In this document: positions 35,718 to 45,494 of the stretch, in pieces | How positions within the stretch are numbered: position 1 is the first letter of the stretch | How the letters are laid out: the number at the start of each line of letters is the position of its first letter | Source of the DNA: Vreelandella massiliensis | GTDB lineage: Bacteria; Pseudomonadota; Gammaproteobacteria; Pseudomonadales; Halomonadaceae | Assembly: GCF_900155385.1 (NCBI RefSeq) | Contig: NZ_LT699752.1 | Span: 1-51,802 of the forward strand | Direction of reading: 5' to 3' | Length of the DNA stretch: 51,802 nt | Notes under the pieces: generated by a model | What the model saw: the letters and a program-made list of their open reading frames with translations, nothing else | Told to the model about the DNA's origin: nothing | Databases searched by the model: none | Position numbers and translations under genes: made by a program

Positions 35718-37880
35718 ATGGATATCACGGATTTTTTTGACACCTTTTTTGAAGAAGCCGAAGAGCTGCTTGCGGATATGGAGCAGCACTTGCTGGAGCT
35801 GGATGTCGAAGATCCGGACAGCGAACAGCTAAACGCCATTTTCCGCGCCGCCCACTCGATTAAAGGCGGGGCGGGCACGTTCGGCTTCACGGCGCTGCAA
35901 AAAACAACGCATATTTTTGAGAACCTGCTCGACCATGCACGCAAAGGCGAGCTTGCGTTGCGAGCTGACCTCGTTGACACGTTTTTAGAGGCGAAAGACA
36001 TCATGCACGAACAACTCGATGCCTACCGCAACGAGGAAGAGCCCGATCAGGAGGCTTTTGAGCGCATTTGCCAAACGCTGCAGCAGATTGCCCTTGAAGA
36101 GATCGGCAAAGGCCTGGAAGCGGCGGAAGGTGCCCCCATTGCCAATGCCACGTCTTCAAGCGAGGCCGATAAGGCGCCTGCTGAAAAAGCGCCCCAGAGT
36201 GAGCCGGCTGCCGATACAAGCGGCGAAGAGGAGAAGCCCGCCGCCTCCGGCGACATGCTCAAAGTCGCGCTGCTCAACGTGGGTGAAAAAGACCGCGACC
36301 TGCTAGTGGAGGAGCTTGAGCAGCTTGGCGAGGTAGTGTCCCACTCGGGAGACGAAGCGCGCTACGAAGTCATTCTCCAGGGCAATACCAGCGCCGACGA
36401 TATTGAAGCGGTGATGTGCTTTATTATCGAGCCTGAGCAGGTGGAAGTCACCGCCCTTGAAGGCGAGACCCCCACGCCCGCGGAGAGCGCCCCGCAGGAG
36501 CCGGCGAAGGACCAGTCGAAGGAGCCGGCGCCGGCGCGAGAGAAAGCGCCCGCCGAAGCACCCGCTCAACCCGCGCCCAACGCCGAGAAAAAGCCGGAGA
36601 AGAAACCCGAGAAAAAAGCTGAAAAACCCAAGTCCAAAAAAGCCGCCGCGGAGTCCTCATCGATTCGGGTGTCCGTCGACAAGGTGGACCAGATCATCAA
36701 CCTGGTCGGCGAGTTGATTATTACCCAGTCCATGCTCGATCAGACGGTGAGCGACCTGGATGAGCAGAACAGTTCGCTGCAAAACGGCATGAGCCTGCTC
36801 CAGCGTAACGCGCGGGATCTGCAAGAGTCGGTGATGTCGATTCGTATGATTCCGATGGAGTTTGTCTTCAGCCGTTTCCCTCGCGTGGTACGCGATACGG
36901 CGGGCAAGTTGGGCAAAGATATCGAGCTTGTCACCGAAGGCAAGTCCACCGAGCTCGACAAAAGCCTGGTTGAGCGCATTACCGACCCGCTAACGCACTT
37001 GGTGCGTAATAGCCTGGATCACGGCATCGAAATGCCTGACGAGCGTGAGGCGGCGGGTAAGCCGCGAACCGGCAAGTTGACGCTCTCGGCTCGTCATCAG
37101 GGCGGCAACATCCTCATCGAGGTCAAAGACGATGGCGCCGGCATGGATCGCGAAAAACTCTTGGAAAAAGCCCGAGAAAACGGCCTTAACGTCTCCGACA
37201 CCATGACGGACGAAGACGTTTGGCAGCTGATTTTCGCCCCCGGTTTTTCCACCGCCAAAGAAGTGACCGATGTGTCCGGGCGGGGCGTGGGCATGGACGT
37301 GGTGAAGCGTAATATCCAAGGCATGGGCGGCCGCGTGGAAATTCAGTCGAAAAAGGGCGAAGGCACCAACACGCGTATTGTCCTGCCATTGACGCTGGCG
37401 ATTCTGGACGGCATGTCGATCAAGGTCGGCGCCGAGACCTTTATCCTGCCGCTGTCCGCGGTGCTTGAGTCGCTGCAGCCCGCCAAGGAAGATATGTACG
37501 CCATGGCCGGCGACGACGTGGTGCTTAAAGTGCGCGACGAATACTTACCCGTGATCGCCATCCACGAAGTGCTCGACGTGGAGAATGCGATCACCGATCC
37601 GACCAAAAGCATTGCCGTCATCGTTCAAGGTGAAGGGCGCCGCTATGCCATGCTGGTTGACGAGTTGATCGGCCAGCAGCAAGTGGTGGTGAAAAATCTA
37701 GAAGATAATTACCGCAAAGTGCCAGGCATCTCAGCAGCGACCATCCTCGGCGATGGCAGCGTGTCGTTGATTCTGGATATTACCGGGCTACACCGCTTAA
37801 GCCGGGCGAAAAAAGAGTCAGGCAAACAACCGGTCAATCAACAAAATTCGATGTTCTTTAAGGAGGCAGAGCCGTCATGA
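35718..37880 (+). CDS. cheA: CheA, chemotaxis histidine kinase
   Basis: 720 residues from the ATG at 35718; a GTG four codons earlier is possible but less like relatives. P1 phosphotransfer domain with His-46 ([16 protein letters not shown]). A CheY-binding P2-like region follows, then a long Pro/Ala/Lys linker (about 250-310). Dimerisation P3, the P4 kinase with N box ([16 protein letters not shown]), G1 (VKDDGAGMD) and G2 ([18 protein letters not shown]), and a P5 CheW-like domain complete it. It phosphorylates CheY and CheB under receptor control. The stop overlaps the cheW start. Confidence 0.98.
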   Translation: MDITDFFDTFFEEAEELLADMEQHLLELDVEDPDSEQLNAIFRAAHSIKGGAGTFGFTALQKTTHIFENLLDHARKGELALRADLVDTFLEAKDIMHEQLDAYRNEEEPDQEAFERICQTLQQIALEEIGKGLEAAEGAPIANATSSSEADKAPAEKAPQSEPAADTSGEEEKPAASGDMLKVALLNVGEKDRDLLVEELEQLGEVVSHSGDEARYEVILQGNTSADDIEAVMCFIIEPEQVEVTALEGETPTPAESAPQEPAKDQSKEPAPAREKAPAEAPAQPAPNAEKKPEKKPEKKAEKPKSKKAAAESSSIRVSVDKVDQIINLVGELIITQSMLDQTVSDLDEQNSSLQNGMSLLQRNARDLQESVMSIRMIPMEFVFSRFPRVVRDTAGKLGKDIELVTEGKSTELDKSLVERITDPLTHLVRNSLDHGIEMPDEREAAGKPRTGKLTLSARHQGGNILIEVKDDGAGMDREKLLEKARENGLNVSDTMTDEDVWQLIFAPGFSTAKEVTDVSGRGVGMDVVKRNIQGMGGRVEIQSKKGEGTNTRIVLPLTLAILDGMSIKVGAETFILPLSAVLESLQPAKEDMYAMAGDDVVLKVRDEYLPVIAIHEVLDVENAITDPTKSIAVIVQGEGRRYAMLVDELIGQQQVVVKNLEDNYRKVPGISAATILGDGSVSLILDITGLHRLSRAKKESGKQPVNQQNSMFFKEAEPS

Positions 37881-38377
37881 GCCAGGCTAACAACGATGCG
37901 GTGCTGGCCGCCGCAGAAGCAGAAAACCGTGAATTTTTGGTCTTCTCGCTAGGGGATGAAGAGTACGCGATCGATATCCTTAAAGTGCAGGAGATTCGCG
38001 GTTATGAAAACGTCACACGGATTGCCAATGCCCCCGATTTTATCAAAGGGGTCACCAACCTGCGTGGCGTGATCGTGCCCATTGTCGATTTGCGCATTAA
38101 GTTTCACTTGGACAGCGTTGAGTACGGTGGCCAAACCGTGGTCATCGTGGTCAACGTCGCCGATCGCATTGTCGGCATCGTGGTGGATGGCGTCTCGGAT
38201 GTGATGACACTCACGCCGGAGCAAATCAAGCCCGCCCCCGAGTTTGGCGTCACCCTCTCATCCGACTTCCTCAGTGGCTTGGGCAGTCTCGAGGATCGCA
38301 TGCTGGTGCTGGTGGATATCGACAAACTGCTGACCAGTGAAGAGATGGCGCTAGTGGATAGCACCAGCAATCGCTAA
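37877..38377 (+). CDS. cheW: CheW, receptor-kinase coupling protein
   Basis: 166 residues; the ATG overlaps the cheA stop by four bases and has an AAGGAGG site upstream. CheW fold signatures: [40 protein letters not shown] and [12 protein letters not shown]. It links receptors to CheA at the membrane arrays. About 250 bases separate it from the next receptor gene. Confidence 0.98.
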   Translation: MSQANNDAVLAAAEAENREFLVFSLGDEEYAIDILKVQEIRGYENVTRIANAPDFIKGVTNLRGVIVPIVDLRIKFHLDSVEYGGQTVVIVVNVADRIVGIVVDGVSDVMTLTPEQIKPAPEFGVTLSSDFLSGLGSLEDRMLVLVDIDKLLTSEEMALVDSTSNR

Positions 38378-38624
38378 GCGTACGGTGAAATAGCCGTACC
38401 TAATGAACCGTACGAATAGGCCACGAATCGACCCGTACCCATAACGCAGGGACGCGTTAGCACGCCGCTTTTCATGTATTGCCGCTGTTTCTTGAGCATA
38501 AAGGCGGCACCATGCGCCGTTGTGGAGCGGTCACGGTGCATGACTACCCCTACGGCTGACACAAAACGTGTCGCCCTATAAAAATTAAAACCCCGACGAA
38601 ATAACGCGAACGTAAGGCATAACA

Positions 38625-40838
38625 ATGCGAAATAACCAACCGGTGACTCAACGCGAAGTTGAGCTCAACGATGACGACTTTTTGGTTTCCCGAACCGATT
38701 TAAAGGGTTGCCTCACTTATGCCAATCCGGCTTTTATTGAGATTAGCGGCTTTGAGCACGACGAATTGATAGGGTCGCCGCACAATGTGATTCGTCACCC
38801 GGATATGCCGCCCGCTGCGTTTGAGAACCTCTGGCGCACCATTAAAGCGGGCGACACCTGGCAGGGGTTGGTTAAGAACCGTTGCAAAAACGGTGACCAC
38901 TACTGGGTGGATGCCAGTGTGTCACCGATTACCGAAGGCGATGACGTGATTGGTTACGCCTCCGTGCGGGTAAAGGCAAGCCGCGACGCCATCGCCCGCG
39001 CCGAGCGCGTTTACGCCGCCATGCGTGACGGCCGAAACGCAAAGGTGTATTTAGATAAAGGGCGCATCCGTCAGCGCGGACTTGTTGCCCGCTTATCGCG
39101 TGTACGTCTCGATACCATTCGAGCCAAGCTAACGGGCATGATCGCGGTGGCGGGCATTTTGCTACTCGCTACCAGCGGGATGGGGCTATACGGCCTGCAG
39201 GAAGCAGGGGATCGCTTGGAGCGACTCAACAACGACGGCCTACGCGATGTGATCCGCCTGCAGCAGATTGATCAAACCATCGCCCAGGCGCGCCAAGCGA
39301 TGATTGAGCCGGAGCGGATGGCGCTGATCGATCAGCGCTTTGAGATGGGCGAAGAGATACAAGCGCAAGCCGGTGAAGTGGAGGCCGCGTGGGAGGCGTA
39401 CTACTCCCGCGAGGTGAATAGCGGCGAGCTCACGCAGGAATTTGATCAGCAGCTGCAAGCGTTTCTACAGCAAGGCATGAACCGCGCCGCCGACGTGCTG
39501 CAAGCGGAAGATACCTACGTCGCGTTCACCGGCCTCGATGAAGTGATCAACGTGATGAATCGCGACGGGAAGACGATCTCGACGCTGGTGAACCAGCTGA
39601 TTGGGCAGAAACAGCGCGCGGCGGAAGCCATGGCGGTCGAGGCGGAAGAGGGCCAAACGCTGATGCTCTCGGCGCAATCGGTGGTGCTGATCGTGGGCTT
39701 AGTGGTGCTGGCGCTACTCGGTGCGCTGACCCTACGGGCGATTACACGGCCGTTGAAAAGCGCCGCGCGCTTTACCCTGCAAATCGCGGGCGGCAATTTG
39801 GCGGTGAAAGTGCCCCCGCCGCGCCGGGATGAAGTGGGCCATCTGATGGATACGCTGAACACCATGCGCAAAAGCCTCAACAGCATCATTGGCGACGTGA
39901 AAAGCGGCATCGACGTGGTGACCCCCTCGGCACGGGATATCGCCAGCGGCAATGAAGAGTTGTCAGCCCGCACCGAGCAGCAGGCGGCGTCTTTGCAGCA
40001 AACGGCGTCGAGCATGGAAGAGATGACCACCACGGTGCGCCAGAATAGCGACAACGCGCAACAAGCGCGGCGTCTGGCGCAAAATAACAATGCCCGCGTG
40101 ACGCAAACCAACGAATTGATGGGCGAGCTGGTGGCCAATATGGATCGCATCACCCATAGCGCCAAAAAGATGACCGACATCATTGATGTGATCGACTCCA
40201 TCGCCTTCCAAACCAATATACTCGCGCTGAATGCATCGGTTGAGGCCGCGCGGGCCGGCGAGCACGGGCGGGGCTTTGCCGTTGTCGCTGACGAAGTACG
40301 CAAACTCGCCGGGCGCAGCGCCGACGCTTCGGGTGAAATTCGCCAGCTTATTGACGGCTCTAACCGCGATATTAACGACGGCGCCGGGCTGGTGAAAAGA
40401 GCCGAAGAGGCGATCGCCGAGGTCATTCAAGCGACACAAGGCGTGACGCAAATCATGAATGAAATCTCCTCCGCCTCTGAAGAGCAGAGTCGCGGTATTG
40501 CGGAAGTTAACCAGGCCGTGGTCGAGATGGATCAAGCCACCCAGCAAAATGCAGTGCGCGTACAGGAAACAGCGCGTGCGGCGGTGGCACTTGAACAGCA
40601 GGCATCGCTGCTCTCGCTATCGGTGGAAGCCTTCCGCTTGAATTCGAGCGGCTCGTTGCGTCCGGTTGCATTGCAGCATACTGTAAACGCGAGCGCGAAG
40701 CCGTCTGGCCGCCTACCGGATCGCCAAAGCGATAGCGATGAGCGCCGCGAAACTCGGTCGACGCTGTTAGAAAACCGGTCGGAAAAACGGCCGGATAAAC
40801 GGCAGCCGGCCGTTGTGGATGATTGGGAGGAGTTTTGA
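38625..40838 (+). CDS. PAS-containing transmembrane chemoreceptor with CheR-tether tail
   Basis: 737 residues. N-terminal Aer-type PAS domain (about 15-120: [55 protein letters not shown]). First membrane segment about 165-187, a periplasmic helical domain of about 150 residues, second membrane segment about 345-368, HAMP ([18 protein letters not shown]) and a signalling domain with the tip [20 protein letters not shown]. The last five residues, DWEEF, fit the xWxxF CheR/CheB-binding pentapeptide, at the end of a disordered linker. In position it corresponds to tar in E. coli. Ligands are unknown. Confidence 0.95.
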   Translation: MRNNQPVTQREVELNDDDFLVSRTDLKGCLTYANPAFIEISGFEHDELIGSPHNVIRHPDMPPAAFENLWRTIKAGDTWQGLVKNRCKNGDHYWVDASVSPITEGDDVIGYASVRVKASRDAIARAERVYAAMRDGRNAKVYLDKGRIRQRGLVARLSRVRLDTIRAKLTGMIAVAGILLLATSGMGLYGLQEAGDRLERLNNDGLRDVIRLQQIDQTIAQARQAMIEPERMALIDQRFEMGEEIQAQAGEVEAAWEAYYSREVNSGELTQEFDQQLQAFLQQGMNRAADVLQAEDTYVAFTGLDEVINVMNRDGKTISTLVNQLIGQKQRAAEAMAVEAEEGQTLMLSAQSVVLIVGLVVLALLGALTLRAITRPLKSAARFTLQIAGGNLAVKVPPPRRDEVGHLMDTLNTMRKSLNSIIGDVKSGIDVVTPSARDIASGNEELSARTEQQAASLQQTASSMEEMTTTVRQNSDNAQQARRLAQNNNARVTQTNELMGELVANMDRITHSAKKMTDIIDVIDSIAFQTNILALNASVEAARAGEHGRGFAVVADEVRKLAGRSADASGEIRQLIDGSNRDINDGAGLVKRAEEAIAEVIQATQGVTQIMNEISSASEEQSRGIAEVNQAVVEMDQATQQNAVRVQETARAAVALEQQASLLSLSVEAFRLNSSGSLRPVALQHTVNASAKPSGRLPDRQSDSDERRETRSTLLENRSEKRPDKRQPAVVDDWEEF

Positions 40839-41704
40839 CACAGCAACGTGAAGGAACGGACGCCGGCCAGTGGGCGTCAAGTAGCCAAATCGAACGCGAT
40901 CTGGTACTGACAGACGCCGATTTTACCCGGATCCGCGAGCTGATTTATCAGCGCGCGGGTATCGTATTGGCCGAGCATAAGCGTGAAATGGTCTACAGCC
41001 GCTTAGCCAAGCGGCTGCGTCACCATGGCCTGACACGCTTTAGCGACTACCTTTCGCGTCTTGAGCGTCAGCCGGATGCGAAAGAGTGGGAAGCGTTCAC
41101 CAACGCGTTGACCACCAACCTCACGGCGTTTTTCCGTGAGGCGCACCACTTTCCGCTGTTAGCGGAGCACATTAAGCACAGAACCGGCCCGGTCAATATC
41201 TGGTGCGCGGCGGCGTCGACCGGCGAAGAGCCCTACTCCATCGCCATGACGCTCTTGGAGACCCTCGGCCCTAAGGCCAGCCAGGCCAAAGTGGTGGCGA
41301 CCGATATCGATACCGAGGCGCTGCAGAAGGCGCGCACGGGGGTCTACCCCCTTGAACAGGTGAATAAGCTGGACGAAGTGCGCATTAAGCGCTTCTTTCA
41401 AAAGGGAACCGGGCGTCGTATCGGCTTGGCGCGGGTACGGCCCGAGGTTTCCGAGCTGGTCGAGTTCCTGCCGCTGAACTTGCTGGCCCCTAAGTGGCCG
41501 GTGAAAGGCCCGTTTGATGCGATTTTTTGTCGCAACATCATGATCTATTTCGACAAAGACACCCAGGCCAAAATCCTTAAGCGCTTTGCGCCGCTGCTAA
41601 AACCCGACGGTATTTTGTTTGCCGGGCACTCCGAGAACTTTTCCTATATCAGCAGCGAATTCAAGCTACGCGGGCAGACAGTGTATACATTGGCGCCCAA
41701 ATAG
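40835..41704 (+). CDS. cheR: CheR, chemoreceptor methyltransferase
   Basis: 289 residues. The likely start is the TTG at 40835, which overlaps the receptor stop (TTGA) and follows a GGGAGGAG ribosome site; a TTG at 40823 would add four residues but removes that site. N-terminal helical domain ([20 protein letters not shown]), SAM-binding block [20 protein letters not shown] and the catalytic-domain motif [13 protein letters not shown]. CheR methylates receptor glutamates using S-adenosylmethionine. Sits between its substrate gene and cheB. Confidence 0.95.
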   Translation: MTQQREGTDAGQWASSSQIERDLVLTDADFTRIRELIYQRAGIVLAEHKREMVYSRLAKRLRHHGLTRFSDYLSRLERQPDAKEWEAFTNALTTNLTAFFREAHHFPLLAEHIKHRTGPVNIWCAAASTGEEPYSIAMTLLETLGPKASQAKVVATDIDTEALQKARTGVYPLEQVNKLDEVRIKRFFQKGTGRRIGLARVRPEVSELVEFLPLNLLAPKWPVKGPFDAIFCRNIMIYFDKDTQAKILKRFAPLLKPDGILFAGHSENFSYISSEFKLRGQTVYTLAPK

Positions 41705-41803
41705 CGGGTGCTTAGACGGTTTAACTCTCGATATTAGTTGGGGCGTGTCAACCGACGGCGGTGGCCAGCTTAACTCTCGTATTCACACGAAAGGAGGCGT
41801 GCA

Positions 41804-42865
41804 TTGAGCGCATCTAAAATTAAAGTCTTATGTGTCGATGATTCAGCACTCATTCGCGACTTGCTCACGGAAATCATCAACTCCCAGCCGGATATGGAAG
41901 TGGTGGCGGTGGCCCCCGACCCTATCGCGGCGCGGGATCTCATCAAGCAGCATAACCCGGACGTGCTCACGCTTGACGTGGAAATGCCGCGCATGGACGG
42001 GCTGGATTTTCTTGAGCGCCTGATGCGCCTGCGTCCCATGCCGGTCCTGATGGTCTCTTCGCTGACACAGGCAGGGTCCGAAATCACCCTGCGTGCCCTA
42101 GAGTTGGGGGCGCTGGATTTTGTCGCCAAGCCAAGCCTCGGGATTCGCACAGGCATGATGGAGTATGCCAACGAGATCGCCGAGAAGCTGCGCGCGGCTG
42201 CCCGCTCGCGCCCCCGCCAGGCGCGGCACAAGAACACCCCGCCGAAACAGGAGTTGAAGGCGCCGCTGGTCTCGAGTGAAAAGCTCATTATCATCGGCGC
42301 CTCCACCGGCGGTACCGAGGCGATCCGTTCGGTACTGGAGCCGCTGCCGGCGAACGCCCCGGCTATTTTGATTACCCAGCACATGCCCGGTGGCTTTACC
42401 CGTTCGTTTGCCGAGCGGCTGGACCGCATATGCCGCATTACCGTGAAAGAGGCGAGCGACGGCGAGCGTGTCCTGCCTGGCCATGCTTATATTGCCCCCG
42501 GCGATCAACACTTAGAACTGGCGCGCAGCGGGGCGAACTACGTCGCACGCTTAAACGACGGCCCGCCGGTCAATCGCCACCGCCCCTCGGTGGATGTTCT
42601 GTTTCACTCGGCGTCCAAGCACGCGGGGAAAAACGCCATCGGCGTGATTTTGACCGGCATGGGCAAAGATGGCGCCACGGGGCTGATGGAAATGCGCCAA
42701 GCCGGCGCGGCCACCATCGCGCAAAACGAAGAGACCTGTGTGGTCTTTGGTATGCCGCGTGAGGCGATTGCCATTGGGGGCGCCACCGAAGTGGCGGCGC
42801 TGGACGATATCCCTGACCGTTTGATGTCGCTTATCGCCGCATCCGGCCGCGCGCAGCGGGTGTAA
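41804..42865 (+). CDS. cheB: CheB, receptor methylesterase response regulator
   Basis: 353 residues, TTG start with a strong AAGGAGG site seven bases upstream. Receiver domain with Asp-12, Asp-13 and phospho-acceptor Asp-58 ([13 protein letters not shown]). After a linker, the methylesterase domain has the catalytic Ser ([11 protein letters not shown]), His ([10 protein letters not shown]) and Asp ([13 protein letters not shown]). CheB removes methyl groups and deamidates receptors after phosphorylation by CheA. The 99-base upstream gap contains a ten-base direct repeat, TTAACTCTCG, at 41721 and 41770. Confidence 0.97.
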   Translation: MSASKIKVLCVDDSALIRDLLTEIINSQPDMEVVAVAPDPIAARDLIKQHNPDVLTLDVEMPRMDGLDFLERLMRLRPMPVLMVSSLTQAGSEITLRALELGALDFVAKPSLGIRTGMMEYANEIAEKLRAAARSRPRQARHKNTPPKQELKAPLVSSEKLIIIGASTGGTEAIRSVLEPLPANAPAILITQHMPGGFTRSFAERLDRICRITVKEASDGERVLPGHAYIAPGDQHLELARSGANYVARLNDGPPVNRHRPSVDVLFHSASKHAGKNAIGVILTGMGKDGATGLMEMRQAGAATIAQNEETCVVFGMPREAIAIGGATEVAALDDIPDRLMSLIAASGRAQRV

Positions 42866-43079
42866 GTATGAGCAGGGTGTTGAACAGCCTGTGCTGGATA
42901 TCGCCCAAGACGCCGCCAATCAGGCGGTAGCGATTTTTTGTCCAGTAGCGGCGTCAGCGCGCATCCTGCGTTATCATCGCCCAAGCCCGCGTTGGCGCGT
43001 AGCAAACTCACACCATCGTCAGTGCCAGCGCATGACGACTGGGAAGAATTTAATAGCTGATAGACATAGAGGATGACCC

Positions 43080-43469
43080 ATGGCCGATAAGAACATGAGC
43101 TTTCTGGTAGTCGACGACTTTCCCACGATGCGCCGCATTGTGCGTAGCCTACTCAAAGAGCTTGGCTTTACCAACGTGGAAGAGGCCGAAGATGGCCAGG
43201 ACGCGCTTAACAAGCTGCGCGCCGGCAACTTTGAGTTTGTGGTATCCGACTGGAACATGCCCAACTTGGACGGACTCGAAATGCTTAAGGAGATCCGCCA
43301 GGATGATCAACTCAAGGATTTGCCCGTGTTGATGGTGACCGCGGAAGCCAAGAAAGAGAACATCATTGCGGCTGCTCAGGCGGGCGCGAACGGCTACGTG
43401 GTGAAGCCCTTTACCGCTGCTACCCTTGAAGAGAAGCTGAACAAAATCTTCGAAAAAATGGGCAAGTGA
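43080..43469 (+). CDS. cheY: CheY, chemotaxis response regulator
   Basis: 129 residues, same length and numbering as E. coli CheY: Asp-12, Asp-13, phospho-acceptor Asp-57 ([12 protein letters not shown]), a Thr in MVTAEA and the Lys in [14 protein letters not shown]. Phospho-CheY binds FliM and FliN to reverse rotation. Preceded by a 214-base gap with no credible gene, which may hold a promoter. Confidence 0.98.
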   Translation: MADKNMSFLVVDDFPTMRRIVRSLLKELGFTNVEEAEDGQDALNKLRAGNFEFVVSDWNMPNLDGLEMLKEIRQDDQLKDLPVLMVTAEAKKENIIAAAQAGANGYVVKPFTAATLEEKLNKIFEKMGK

Positions 43470-43512
43470 GTGGAAAGGCGCCAAAGCGCCTGTATAACAA
43501 GGAGACAACACC

Positions 43513-44208
43513 ATGAGTCAGAATGAGCAGGCCGGCTCCGGCAAGCTGTCCGAGGAAGCCTCCGAAGACCTGATTCATCGTATCGGCAAGCTGACGCGAA
43601 TGCTGCGTGAGAACATGCGCGAGCTAGGTCTCGATAAAGAGATCGAGAAAGCGGCCGAAGCGATTCCCGATGCCCGCGACCGCCTGCACTACGTTGCGGC
43701 GATGACCGAGCAGGCCGCCGAGCGCGCGCTCAATGCCATCGACCGCGCACAGCCGATGCAGGATCAGCTCACCGAGCGCGCCGAAGCGCTGGATAAGCGC
43801 TGGGCGGAGTGGTTCGAAGCGCCCAAGGAGCTCGACGACGCCAAGGCGCTGGTGAAAGAGACGCGCCGCTATTTAAGCGATGTACCGGAGATGACCGGCG
43901 CGACCAATAAAGAGCTTCTCGAGATCATGATGGCCCAGGACTTCCAAGACCTGACCGGCCAGGTGATCAAGAAGATGATGGACGTGATCCGCGAGATCGA
44001 ACACCAGTTGGTGCAGGTACTGATTGATAACGTGCCCGAAGCGCAAGCGCGTGAAACCATGCAGCGCAAGGCCGAAGATCAGTGGGAAAGTGACAAGGCA
44101 CGGCGCAATGAAGAACTGCTCAACGGTCCGCAAATCAAGGATGATGCGCCTGATGTTGTCTCCGGCCAAGACCAAGTGGATGACCTGCTCGATGAGCTTG
44201 GGTTCTAG
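43513..44208 (+). CDS. cheZ: CheZ, CheY-phosphate phosphatase
   Basis: 231 residues with an AAGGAG ribosome site. The active-site helix has [20 protein letters not shown], including the Asp and Gln that act on phospho-CheY. The C-terminal peptide ([12 protein letters not shown]) is the CheY-binding tail. It forms a long helical hairpin dimer. Its presence, rather than CheC/CheX, fits a gamma- or beta-proteobacterium. Confidence 0.97.
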   Translation: MSQNEQAGSGKLSEEASEDLIHRIGKLTRMLRENMRELGLDKEIEKAAEAIPDARDRLHYVAAMTEQAAERALNAIDRAQPMQDQLTERAEALDKRWAEWFEAPKELDDAKALVKETRRYLSDVPEMTGATNKELLEIMMAQDFQDLTGQVIKKMMDVIREIEHQLVQVLIDNVPEAQARETMQRKAEDQWESDKARRNEELLNGPQIKDDAPDVVSGQDQVDDLLDELGF

Positions 44209-44259
44209 TCGCGACATGCGTTGAGCGCCGCTGTGTACGTCACACCTTGGTCACTGGCT

Positions 44260-44282
44260 TCAGCCGCCCCTTGGGCGGCTGA
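44260..44282. repeat. Hairpin between cheZ and flhB
   Basis: TCAGCCGCCC pairs with GGGCGGCTGA across a three-base loop, a perfect ten-base stem in the 125-base gap between cheZ and flhB. No T tract follows, so it is not a standard intrinsic terminator. It may be a transcript-stabilising or pausing hairpin marking the end of the che unit. Confidence 0.6.
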
Positions 44283-44333
44283 GTCCGTGTACGCCTCGCC
44301 GAATGGCAAAGACCTCTATGACGAAAGACCTCC

Positions 44334-45494
44334 ATGGCAGATAACGATAGCGACGAGGAAAAGACCGAAGAGGCCACGCCCCGACGCGAGGAAAAGGCGC
44401 GCGAAGAAGGGCAGGTGCCGCGTTCGCGCGAGCTCACCACTTTTTTGATGCTGCTCGGTGGCGTTATCGGCCTGTGGAGCATGGGCATGATGCTGTATGA
44501 CCAGCTCGGCACGGTCATGGAGCAAGCATTTCTGTTTGAGCGCCGGGAAGCATTGGAAACCACGCCCATGCTAGTGTCGGCGCTGGATTTAGGCGAGCGC
44601 ACGCTGTACGCGATTCTGCCGCTTTTTTTGCTGCTGACGATCATTGCGCTGGTCGCGCCGGCGCTACTGGGGGGCTGGCTGATCTCCGCCAAGTCGCTGC
44701 AGCCCAAGCTGTCCAAACTCAACCCGGCGAAAGGGTTAAAGCGTATTTTTTCCTTGCAGGCGCTGATCGAGCTGGCGAAAGCGCTGGCCAAGACCGGGTT
44801 GGTCGGCGGTGTGGGCGCGGCGTTTCTTTACTTTAATATCGGCAAGTTTCTGTCGCTGATGGATCAGCCGGTGCAGCAGGCGCTGACCAACGCCTTGAAC
44901 ATGGCGGCGCAGGCGGCGGGGCTGATGGTACTGACGCTGCTCGTGGTCATTTTGATCGACGTGCCATTTCAACTCTATAACCATGCCAAGCAGCTACGCA
45001 TGACCAAAGAGGAAGTCAAACGCGAGCACAAAGAGTCAGAGGGGGACCCGCAGGTGAAAGCGCGCATTCGTCAGCAGCAGCAGGCGATGGCGCGTGGCCG
45101 GATGATGAGTAAAGTTCCCGACGCCGATGTTATCATTACCAACCCGACGCACTACGCCGTCGCGCTGGTTTACCAGGAAGGTGCGATGGGCGCGCCGCGC
45201 CTGGTGGCCAAGGGGGCCGATGCCGTCGCGGCGAAAATTCGCGAAGTAGGCGAAGAAGCCGGCGTGCCGCGTCTGGAAGCCGCGCCCTTGGCGCGGGCGC
45301 TGTATCACCACGTGGATTTAGATGAGGAAGTACCGGCACAGCTGTATACCGCTGTGGCGGAAGTCATGGCTTGGGCGTATCGCTTGAAGCACGTAACCGA
45401 TCAAGGAGGCGAGGTGCCCCCCACCCCCGACAACCTTCCGGTACCGCCGGAATTAGATAGCCGCACCGATCGCGGCAATGAGACGCCATCATGA
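44334..45494 (+). CDS. flhB: FlhB, export gate and substrate-specificity switch
   Basis: 386 residues. Acidic N-terminus (DNDSDEEKTEEATPRREEKA), four membrane segments (about 35-210), and a cytoplasmic domain with the autocleavage site NPTH (VIITNPTHYAVALVYQEG). FlhB cleaves itself between Asn and Pro, and then interacts with FliK to switch from hook to filament export. The C-terminal ~30 residues are Pro-rich. Its stop codon overlaps the flhA start by four bases. Confidence 0.97.
   Translation: MADNDSDEEKTEEATPRREEKAREEGQVPRSRELTTFLMLLGGVIGLWSMGMMLYDQLGTVMEQAFLFERREALETTPMLVSALDLGERTLYAILPLFLLLTIIALVAPALLGGWLISAKSLQPKLSKLNPAKGLKRIFSLQALIELAKALAKTGLVGGVGAAFLYFNIGKFLSLMDQPVQQALTNALNMAAQAAGLMVLTLLVVILIDVPFQLYNHAKQLRMTKEEVKREHKESEGDPQVKARIRQQQQAMARGRMMSKVPDADVIITNPTHYAVALVYQEGAMGAPRLVAKGADAVAAKIREVGEEAGVPRLEAAPLARALYHHVDLDEEVPAQLYTAVAEVMAWAYRLKHVTDQGGEVPPTPDNLPVPPELDSRTDRGNETPS

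Noticed and set aside
39515..40426. 303-codon frame antisense to the chemoreceptor gene
   Set aside because: Ser/Ala-rich shadow frame with no domain pattern; the plus-strand receptor is clear.
41721..41779. Ten-base direct repeat TTAACTCTCG before cheB
   Set aside because: Only two copies, no match to a known site, and short enough to be chance; recorded in the cheB entry only.
42866..43079. Possible small gene (61 codons) between cheB and cheY
   Set aside because: No ribosome site, no recognisable pattern, and the translation looks random; treated as an intergenic leader.
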